Shown piece after piece: positions 58,311-64,000 of a stretch of 64,000 nucleotides of DNA. A program made the position numbers and the translations under genes. How positions within the stretch are numbered: position 1 is the stretch's first letter; the number at the start of each line of letters is the position of its first letter. A model generated the notes under the pieces. That model searched no databases, was not told where the DNA came from, and saw only the letters and a list, made by a program, of their open reading frames with translations. This DNA is from Actinomycetospora sp. NBRC 106378 (GTDB lineage: Bacteria; Actinomycetota; Actinomycetes; Mycobacteriales; Pseudonocardiaceae): positions 124,001 through 188,000 of the forward strand of contig NZ_BSTT01000002.1 of assembly GCF_030269685.1 (NCBI RefSeq), in the 5' to 3' direction.

Positions 58311-60320
58311 ATGACCGCGCCTCTGCTCGAACTCGACCCGGCCTCGCTGCCGGGCGAGCTCGTGGAGGCCGAGCTGCGGGCGGCGTTCGCCGTCGAGAAC
58401 CGGGCGGCGTGGACCAAGCTGCGGTGGCTGCGGGAGGCGTGCCGTTCGCGGGCAGGCACCACGGTTCGCGAGGTCGGTCGCGACGACGGGGCGGTGGCTG
58501 CGGCTGCGCTGGGCTGGTCGGCGTCCATGGCCGGAGCGCGGCTGGAGCTGGCCGACGGTGTCCTCGAGCGGCTGCCCGCCCTCGGGGAGGCCATGGCCTC
58601 GGGCGTCCTGGAGCCGACGAAGGCCTGGTTGTTCGTCTCGACCCTGCGCGAGCTCGACCGCGAGCGGGCCGTCGCGGTGGTCGACCGGCTGCTCGCCCGC
58701 GCACCGCGCACCCCGCACCAGAGGCTGCGCGAGATGATCGAGATCGCCGCAGCGGAGATCGACCCAGACTGGGACGAGGCGCGCCGGGCCGCAGCGCTCG
58801 CCCGGGCGCGTGTGCTGGCGCGGATCGGACCTTCCGGCGCGGCCGAGCTGTCCGGCCTCGACCTGCCGTGGGAGGCCGCCAAGGACGCCTACGACCACCT
58901 CGTCGCGGTCGCCGACGCGGTGCTGGTCCGGCTGCGCGTCGCCGGGGTGGACGAGAGCGAGGGCGTCGTCCAGGCGCACGTCTTCGTCCGGCTGCTCGGC
59001 CGCGACCACCTGGGCCACGACGACCCCGACCTGGTCGCCCGTCTGACCGCCGAACTCCTCCCCGCGAATCCCACGGCCCGCGGTGACGACGGCCCGGATG
59101 CCGACGGTCCTCAAGACGGCCCGGACGGCAACGGTCCGGACGACCATCCGGACGGCGACGGACCCGGCGACGGACCCGGCGACGGACCCGACGACGGACC
59201 CGACGACGGCCCGGACGACGGTGGCCCGGACGACGGTGGCCCGGACGACGGTGGCCCGGACGACGGTGGCCCGGACGACGGCGCCGACGACGATCCCGCG
59301 GCCGGCGGCACGCATGGCGACGTGAGCCCCGACCCGGCTGAGGGCTCCCCCTCACGGGACGGCGCGGGCGCGACGAGCGCGGACGCGGACGACCCCGGCC
59401 GGTCCCACGCGGTGGGCTCCCGACTGTCCTTCCGGCGTCGCGTGGCGGTTCGGCTGGGGCTCGCGACCCTGCTCCGGTTCGACCGTCGCCCCGCCGAGAT
59501 GCCCGGCTGGGGTGCCGTCGCCGCCCCGACGGCCCGGGCGCTCGCCCTCAGGCGGAGGGCGGGTCGATGGCGCCTGCACCTCTACCGCCGGGTCGACGGG
59601 TTCCTCGAACACTCGCTGCTCGTCGAGCCGGCCGGCGGCAGGCCCGGCGCACACGACGACCCGCACTGCGCCCAGATCGTCGAACTCGCGGCCTTCACCG
59701 ACGAACTCGACGCCCTCGATCCCGCGGACGTGCTGCACGGCGACCTCGTCGCGTCCGCCCAGGCGGCGCTGGCGCATGCCCGCGCCCACCCCGAGCGGCA
59801 CCCGGCTCACAGCGACCGCGACGCCGCTCGCCGGTTCCCGGGCGCCGACCTCGACGACTGGGTCCGGGCCCGGGACCGCACGTGTCGCTTTCCCGGCTGC
59901 TCACGCCCGGCCTACGGCGCCGACCTCGACCACACCGTCGCGGTGACCGACGACGGACTCACCCTCGCGGACAACCTCGGCGCACTCTGTCGACGGCACC
60001 ACCGACTCAAGCACACCCCGGCCGCCGGCTGGGTCCTCGAGCAGCCCGACGCCGGGCTCTTCGTCTGGACCACCCCGAACGGCACCCGTCACGAGGTGCG
60101 GCCGGAGCCCTTCGAGCCCCTCCTCGAGATCCCTGCGGCGACCGGTCCCGCCGTGCCCCTCGCGGCGTTCGCTCCGCCCCGCGACACGCGGCCGTGGCGG
60201 GCGCGACGCAACCGCTACGGGCACGTCACGAGTGCGGCGCGGGCGACGGTCGTCGCCATCCGGGCCGCCGACCGGGAGCGCCGGCCAGCTCCACCCGTCG
60301 ACGACGAACCGCCGTTCTGA
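58311..60320 (+). CDS. DUF222 / HNH endonuclease signature protein (13E12 repeat family)
   Basis: 669 residues from an ATG at 58311. The DUF222 region (about 20-270 and 380-480) surrounds an acidic Asp/Gly/Pro repeat. Near the C-terminus lies the HNH motif: CRFPGCSRPAYGADLDHTVA and LCRRHHRLKHTPAAGW, with the zinc cysteines and the DLDH and HH catalytic pattern. Members are abundant and often multi-copy in actinomycetes. A perfect LexA box lies immediately upstream, so it should be induced by DNA damage. Codon use resembles the rest of the window. Confidence 0.93.
   Translation: MTAPLLELDPASLPGELVEAELRAAFAVENRAAWTKLRWLREACRSRAGTTVREVGRDDGAVAAAALGWSASMAGARLELADGVLERLPALGEAMASGVLEPTKAWLFVSTLRELDRERAVAVVDRLLARAPRTPHQRLREMIEIAAAEIDPDWDEARRAAALARARVLARIGPSGAAELSGLDLPWEAAKDAYDHLVAVADAVLVRLRVAGVDESEGVVQAHVFVRLLGRDHLGHDDPDLVARLTAELLPANPTARGDDGPDADGPQDGPDGNGPDDHPDGDGPGDGPGDGPDDGPDDGPDDGGPDDGGPDDGGPDDGGPDDGADDDPAAGGTHGDVSPDPAEGSPSRDGAGATSADADDPGRSHAVGSRLSFRRRVAVRLGLATLLRFDRRPAEMPGWGAVAAPTARALALRRRAGRWRLHLYRRVDGFLEHSLLVEPAGGRPGAHDDPHCAQIVELAAFTDELDALDPADVLHGDLVASAQAALAHARAHPERHPAHSDRDAARRFPGADLDDWVRARDRTCRFPGCSRPAYGADLDHTVAVTDDGLTLADNLGALCRRHHRLKHTPAAGWVLEQPDAGLFVWTTPNGTRHEVRPEPFEPLLEIPAATGPAVPLAAFAPPRDTRPWRARRNRYGHVTSAARATVVAIRAADRERRPAPPVDDEPPF
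59100..59290 (+). repeat. DGP/DDGGP-coding tandem repeats in the HNH gene
   Basis: Short tandem units, mainly 15-bp (encoding PDDGG) at 59210-59285 and 12-bp units before (GDGP, DDGP), code for an extremely acidic, flexible linker between the two parts of the DUF222 region. The near-perfect DNA identity suggests slippage and strain-to-strain length change. Confidence 0.85.
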
Positions 60321-60330
60321 CGCTCCGAGG

Positions 60331-60891
60331 TCACGAACCCACGGCGCGGAGGACGAGGTCCAACAGACGTCCGACGCGGACCCGGTCGTCGGCGTCCTGC
60401 AACGTGACGAAGGTGCCGACCAGCAGCGTCACGACGTCGTCCGCCTCGACCCCCGCGCGCATCGACCCGTCCGCCGCACCCGCCGTCAGGAACCTCCCGA
60501 CCGCCTCGTCGACCACCTCCCGCGTGCGCAGCGAGGCCAGCGACCCGTCGGCGACCATCGCGCGGAAGGTGTCGGCCATGCCCCGCTTGGTGAGGACGAA
60601 CTCGGCGTAGCGGTCGAGCCAGGCGCGGAACGCCGTCGCGGCGTGGGGGCCGGGGTCGACGTCGCGGCACAGGGACTCGAGCTCCGTGCGGTAGACGGCC
60701 GCGACGAGCGCCTCGCGGGTGGGGAAGTGCCGGTACAGCGTCCCGATCCCGACCCCGGCGTCCCGCGCGATCTTCTCCAGCGTCGGATCCCCGCTGCGAT
60801 CCCCCGTCGCTCCGCTCGCCCCGGCGAGGAACGCGGCCGCGGCGGCCTCGAGCAGGCGGGCACGGTTGCGCTCGGCATCGGCGCGGGGCAT
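60331..60891 (-). CDS. TetR family regulator
   Basis: 186 residues from an ATG at 60891. The HTH (RNRARLLEAAAAAFLAGASG, then LEKIARDAGVGIGTLYRHFP) is slightly expanded by a Gly/Ala insertion (GASGATGDRSGDP) before helix 2. The C-terminal ligand domain (AFRAWLDRYAEFVLTKRGMA) resembles the TetR SACE_7040/YbjK-like group. It is divergent from the aldo-keto reductase gene with twin operators between them. Confidence 0.92.
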   Translation of the reverse strand: MPRADAERNRARLLEAAAAAFLAGASGATGDRSGDPTLEKIARDAGVGIGTLYRHFPTREALVAAVYRTELESLCRDVDPGPHAATAFRAWLDRYAEFVLTKRGMADTFRAMVADGSLASLRTREVVDEAVGRFLTAGAADGSMRAGVEADDVVTLLVGTFVTLQDADDRVRVGRLLDLVLRAVGS

Positions 60892-60893
60892 AA

Positions 60894-60952
60894 GTGGAGG
60901 CTCCTCCGGTTCACGTGCTAGCGTCGTCGGGCAGAACCGGAGGCTACTCCGG
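60894..60952. promoter_or_regulatory. Twin TetR operators between TetR and aldo-keto reductase genes
   Basis: CCGGAG-GCTA-CTCCGG at 60937-60952 is a perfect palindrome, and GTGGAGGCTCCTCCGG at 60894-60909 matches it at 13 of 16 positions. They are 43 bp apart (four helical turns), and the second touches the TetR start. Two sites allow repression of both divergent promoters. Confidence 0.8.
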
Positions 60953-60975
60953 ATCAGCGGACGAGAGGAGCCATC

Positions 60976-61833
60976 ATGCGTCCCGGAGGCACCGCGAAGC
61001 TGGGGGAGCACGAGGTCGTGCGCGTCGGGTACGGCGCGATGCAGCTGCGGGAGGCGGGTCCTGACGACGGGTCGGTCGCCGTCCTGCGGCGCGCCCGCGA
61101 GCTGGGGGTGGACCACGTCGACACCGCCGAGTTCTACGGCGACGGCGTGGTCAACCGCCGCATCCGGGCTGCACTCGCGCCCTACGACGACGTCGTGATC
61201 GTCACCAAGGTCGGCGCCGAGCCCACGACGGGGGAGATCGATCTCCGCCTCGCCCAGCGCCCCGAGCAGCTGCGCGCGCAGGTGGAGGCGAACCTGCGCT
61301 CGCTCGGGGTGGAGCGGCTCGACGTCGTGAACCTGCGCCGCGCCGACGCCCCGCCCGGGCTCCTCGCCGAGGGCGACCAGGTCGTGGACCTCGACGACCA
61401 GCTCGCGGCCCTGACCGCCCTGCGCGACGAGGGGACGATCGGCGCGATCGGGCTCTCGCACGTGTCGGCCGAGCAGCTGCGCCGTGCCCTCCCGGTCGGC
61501 GTCGTCTGCGTGCAGAACGCGTACTCGCTGGTCGACCGGTCGTCGGAGCCGGTGCTCGACCTCTGCCGCGAGCGCGGCATCGCCTGGGTCCCGTACTTCC
61601 CGCTCGGCAGCGCGTTCCCCGGGCAGACGCACGTGACGACGCTGCCGACCGTGCAGCAGGTGGCCGCGCGGCTCGGGGCGACGCCCTCGCAGGTCGGGCT
61701 CGCCTGGGTCCTCGCCCGGTCCCCGGAGGCGATGGTGATCCCAGGGACGCGGTCGGTCGCGCACCTCGAGGAGAACGTGGCGGCCGGGTCGGTGTCGCTC
61801 ACGGCGGAGGACCTCGCGACACTCGACGCGTGA
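60976..61833 (+). CDS. Aldo/keto reductase
   Basis: 285 residues. The barrel motifs GYGAMQLRE, DHVDTAEFYGDGVVNRRIRA (catalytic Asp and Tyr), VIVTKVG (Lys), VQNAYSLVD and IPGTRSVAHLEEN are present. The fourth catalytic position is not the usual His: the sequence is LDVVNLRRAD. Oxidoreductases of this subtype are common in actinomycetes. It is divergent from the TetR and coupled to the hydrolase downstream by a 4-bp overlap; probably an inducible detoxification pair. Confidence 0.92.
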   Translation: MRPGGTAKLGEHEVVRVGYGAMQLREAGPDDGSVAVLRRARELGVDHVDTAEFYGDGVVNRRIRAALAPYDDVVIVTKVGAEPTTGEIDLRLAQRPEQLRAQVEANLRSLGVERLDVVNLRRADAPPGLLAEGDQVVDLDDQLAALTALRDEGTIGAIGLSHVSAEQLRRALPVGVVCVQNAYSLVDRSSEPVLDLCRERGIAWVPYFPLGSAFPGQTHVTTLPTVQQVAARLGATPSQVGLAWVLARSPEAMVIPGTRSVAHLEENVAAGSVSLTAEDLATLDA

Positions 61834-62489
61834 CCCGGTTCGTCCTCGTCCACGGAGCCGGCGGCGCTGCGGCGTACTGGTCGCGGGTGCTGCCGCTGCT
61901 GCCCGACGCGGCGGCGGTCGAGCTGCCGCCCGACGCCGCGACGTGGGAGGAGTGCGTCGGCGTCGTCCGCGACGCGGCCGACGCCGGCTCGGTGCTCGTC
62001 GGGCAGTCCATGGGCGCCTTCGTCGTCGCCCTCGCGGCGGCCTCCTTCCCGACGTCGGGTGTGGTGCTGCTGGCACCGATGGTCCCGGCGCCGGGAGAGA
62101 CCGCCGGGGCGTGGTGGGAGAACACCCGGCACGCCGACGCCGCGTCCGAGGCCGCGACCGGGCAGGGACTCGACCCCGCCGCCGTCGTGCCGGGCCCCGG
62201 GTTCGACGGCGACGTGACCTTCCTGCACGACGTGCCGCGCGAGGGTCTCGTCGAGCCGCCCGACCCGTCGTGGCCACCGGCGGCGCTGTTCGACGCGCCG
62301 TACCCGCTCGAGGCGTGGCCCGACGTCCCCACCCGGGTCCTCGCCGCCCGGGACGACCGGCTGTTCCCGCTCCCGTTCGTGCAGCGACTCGCTCGCGAGC
62401 GGGCCGGGGTCGAGGCGGAGGTGCTCCCCGGCGGGCACCTGGTGGCGCTGGCGCAGCCGGGCGCGGTCGCCGCGGCTCTCCTCGCGTGA
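61830..62489 (+). CDS. Alpha/beta hydrolase
   Basis: 219 residues from a GTG overlapping the reductase stop. FVLVHGAGGAAAYWSRVLPL (oxyanion hole), the nucleophile elbow GQSMGA and a late LAARDDRLFP plus GGHLVAL give a complete Ser-Asp-His triad. The lid is short. Likely a cytoplasmic esterase acting with the aldo-keto reductase; substrate unknown. Confidence 0.9.
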   Translation: MTRFVLVHGAGGAAAYWSRVLPLLPDAAAVELPPDAATWEECVGVVRDAADAGSVLVGQSMGAFVVALAAASFPTSGVVLLAPMVPAPGETAGAWWENTRHADAASEAATGQGLDPAAVVPGPGFDGDVTFLHDVPREGLVEPPDPSWPPAALFDAPYPLEAWPDVPTRVLAARDDRLFPLPFVQRLARERAGVEAEVLPGGHLVALAQPGAVAAALLA

Positions 62490-62502
62490 CACGGTGGAAT
62501 CC

Positions 62503-63255
62503 ATGGCGGACGACATCGAACGGGCGCGGGAGCTCATCGCCGGAGCGCAGCGGATCACCGTCCTCACGGGCGCCGGGGTCTCGACCGACTCCGGGATCCC
62601 CGACTTCCGCGGCCCGCAGGGAGTGTGGACCCTCAACCCCGCCGCCGAGCTGATCTGGAACTACGACAACTACGTCGCCGACCCCGAGGTCCGCCGTACG
62701 GCGTGGCAGGAACGCGTCGAGCACCCGATGTTCAGCGCCGTGCCCGGGCGCGCACACCAAGCGCTCGTCGACCTCGAGCGCTCGGGAAAGCTGTTCGCGC
62801 TGCTCACGCAGAACATCGACGAGCTGCACCAGAAGGCCGGGTCGTCGCCGTCGCTGGTGGCGGAGCTGCACGGCTCCAACCACGGCACGGTGTGCCTGAC
62901 CTGCGGGGCGATCGCTCCGATGGCCGACGCGCTGGCGCGGGTGCGCGCGGGCGACGACGACCCCGCCTGCGAGCGATGCGGCGGCATCCTCAAGGCGACG
63001 ACGATCATGTTCGGCGAGATGCTCGACGCGGACGTCCTCATGCGGGCCCGCGAGGCGGCGATCGCCTGCGACCTGTTCCTCGCGGTCGGCACCTCGCTCG
63101 GCGTGCACCCGGCGGCGGGCCTGGTCGACATCGCGGCGCAGGTCGGCGCCGAGGTGATCATCGTCAACGCGGAGCCCACGCCGTACGACCCGATCGCCTC
63201 CGTCGTCCTCCGCGGCGGCATCTCCGAGGTGCTGCCGGAGGTGCTCCGCAGGTGA
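62503..63255 (+). CDS. Sir2 family NAD-dependent protein deacylase
   Basis: 250 residues from an ATG at 62503; a GTG at 62494 is possible. The motifs ITVLTGAGVSTDSGIPDFRG, LLTQNIDELHQKAG, the catalytic ELHGSN, two zinc CxxC pairs (CLTCG, CERCGG), FGEM and AVGTSLGVHPAAGLV are all intact. Active NAD-dependent removal of acyl groups from lysines is expected. The stop codon lies inside a 13-bp palindrome. Confidence 0.95.
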   Translation: MADDIERARELIAGAQRITVLTGAGVSTDSGIPDFRGPQGVWTLNPAAELIWNYDNYVADPEVRRTAWQERVEHPMFSAVPGRAHQALVDLERSGKLFALLTQNIDELHQKAGSSPSLVAELHGSNHGTVCLTCGAIAPMADALARVRAGDDDPACERCGGILKATTIMFGEMLDADVLMRAREAAIACDLFLAVGTSLGVHPAAGLVDIAAQVGAEVIIVNAEPTPYDPIASVVLRGGISEVLPEVLRR

Positions 63256-63295
63256 GCACTTCTCCGTGCCAGAACACGGATTAGTGCTCACCTGC
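63248..63295. terminator. Hairpin overlapping the sirtuin stop codon
   Basis: GCAGGTGAGCACT (63248-63260) and AGTGCTCACCTGC (63283-63295) are perfect 13-bp arms. Inside lies a second stem, CCGTG (63264) with CACGG (63275). It starts inside the last codons of the sirtuin and can end transcription, though no T run follows. Confidence 0.8.
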
Positions 63296-63308
63296 GAAGC
63301 ACCTTGCG

Positions 63309-63324
63309 TTCGAGCGCACTCGAA
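63309..63324. promoter_or_regulatory. Palindrome upstream of the xanthine dehydrogenase-like gene
   Basis: TTCGAG-CGCA-CTCGAA is a perfect 6+4+6 palindrome 16 bp before the GTG start. It is placed as an operator for the downstream gene. It does not match the SOS box because the arms end in GAG/CTC. Confidence 0.55.
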
Positions 63325-63340
63325 GTCCTACGGTCGGACC

Positions 63341-64000
63341 GTGCCAGGATCCATTCTCGGAACCGCCGTCCGTCGCGTGGAGGACCCGGAGCTGATCCGC
63401 GGTCGCGCCACCTACGTCGACAACATCGTCCCACCGGGCGCCCTGCACGTCGTCTTCGTGCGGTCGCCGCTGGCGCACGCGCGGCTGGAGGACGTCGCCG
63501 TCGACAAGGCCCGCGAGGCGCCCGGCGTCGTCGCGGTCCTGACGGCGGACGACCTCGTCGACCTGCCCGACCACCGGCCCTTCATGGTCCTCAACGACGC
63601 CTGCGCCCGCCCACTGCTGGCCCGCGGCAAGGTGCGGTTCGTCGGGGACATGGTCGCCGCGGTCGTCGCGACCACGAAGGCCGAGGCGGTCGACGCCGCC
63701 GAGCTCGTCGAGGTGGACTACGACCCGCTCGAGCCCGTCGTCGACCCGGAGGCCGCCCTCGCTGCCGGGGCCCCGCTGCAGTTCGAGGAGCTCGGCTCCA
63801 ACCTCGCGGCCGGGATGCGCGACCCCGACGATGTCGACCCGTTCGTCGGCGCCGACGTCGTCGTCCGGGCCCGCATCGTCAACCAGCGGCTCGCCGTCGC
63901 CCCGATGGAGGGCAACTCGGTGACCGCCGAGCCGGGCGACGGGACGTACGAGACGACGATCCACGTCTCCACCCAGATGCCGCACGGGCTGCGCGACCAG
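63341..64000 (+). CDS. Xanthine dehydrogenase/CO dehydrogenase large-subunit family protein (N-terminal part)
   Basis: 220 residues are visible from a GTG; the gene runs off the right edge. SILGTAVRRVEDPELIRGRA, TYVDNIVPPGALHVVFVRSP, AHARLEDVAVDKAREAPGVV and FVGDMVAAVVATTKAEAVDA are diagnostic of the molybdopterin-binding subunits (CoxL/XdhB type). The catalytic motif lies beyond the window, so the substrate cannot be told. FAD and iron-sulfur subunits would be expected downstream. Confidence 0.93.
   Translation, partial: MPGSILGTAVRRVEDPELIRGRATYVDNIVPPGALHVVFVRSPLAHARLEDVAVDKAREAPGVVAVLTADDLVDLPDHRPFMVLNDACARPLLARGKVRFVGDMVAAVVATTKAEAVDAAELVEVDYDPLEPVVDPEAALAAGAPLQFEELGSNLAAGMRDPDDVDPFVGADVVVRARIVNQRLAVAPMEGNSVTAEPGDGTYETTIHVSTQMPHGLRDQ

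Noticed and set aside
60331-63291. A 986-codon minus-strand open frame covering TetR through sirtuin
   Set aside because: Only its last 187 codons form a real TetR protein; the rest is antisense to the aldo-keto reductase, hydrolase and sirtuin genes.
63309-63324. TTCGAGCGCACTCGAA as a second LexA box
   Set aside because: The SOS box needs GAAC/GTTC arms. Here the arms are TTCGAG/CTCGAA, so it is a different palindrome.

Overview
The window is a dense, very GC-rich actinobacterial chromosome segment. GTG starts are common, ATGA/GTGA start-stop overlaps are frequent, and several gene families are typical of mycolic-acid-type and Pseudonocardiales actinomycetes: DUF3558 lipoprotein, Rv1354c/Rv1355c-like pair, iniBAC-like dynamins, 13E12/DUF222 HNH protein, membrane esterase. 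A member of the Pseudonocardiaceae (for example Pseudonocardia or Actinomycetospora) fits best; this is inferred from gene content, not from an rRNA. No rRNA, tRNA, CRISPR array or intact insertion sequence was seen.

Layout. 1-12129 (minus strand) encodes a giant Ser/Thr/Asp-Gly-rich repeat protein running off the left edge, a single-pass membrane protein with five TRxGRR-type motifs, a transmembrane Ser/Thr protein kinase with a Gly/Ser/Thr tail, a small glycosyltransferase-like protein and a large AAA-LuxR regulator. 12285-18217 holds two MDR-type oxidoreductases, a TetR regulator with a perfect operator, a monooxygenase-like protein, then a TetR-VOC-small protein-hydrolase run. 18234-25735 mixes a frameshifted DUF779 gene, a DUF3558 lipoprotein with a helical partner, a Ser/Ala-rich exported protein, a Rieske lipoprotein, a membrane esterase, a Wzz-like protein and small enzymes. 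25760-35286 contains a DrrAB-type ABC exporter with TetR, an NTF2-like protein, a CPA1 antiporter, an MFS exporter with its own TetR and operators, an AraC regulator and an alcohol dehydrogenase.

35921-40549 is a GNAT-like protein, a ThiF-nitroreductase fusion (Rv1355c/MoeY family) and a GAF-GGDEF-EAL protein, matching the Rv1354c-Rv1355c neighbourhood of Mycobacterium tuberculosis. 42764-43669 is a DUF559 nuclease-like gene framed by two related palindromes.

The strongest system candidate is 43776-52211. A LuxR regulator and a membrane-anchored Hsp70-like ATPase are transcribed leftward. Divergent from them are a His/Asp/Asn-rich IniB-type protein and two overlapping bacterial dynamin-like GTPases (IniA/IniC type). 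This looks like an iniBAC-type cell-envelope-stress locus extended with a dedicated chaperone and regulator. The giant protein at the left edge carries a similar short N-terminal module, so the window may hold two loci built around the same kind of leader-like domain.

52257-64000 is ordinary chromosomal content (EamA transporter with LysR, HAD, SDR, Imm-5-like protein, methyltransferase, XRE regulator, TetR with aldo-keto reductase, hydrolase, sirtuin, molybdopterin dehydrogenase start). Exceptions are a decayed hydantoinase-type amidohydrolase and a DUF222/HNH gene with a perfect LexA/SOS box just upstream.
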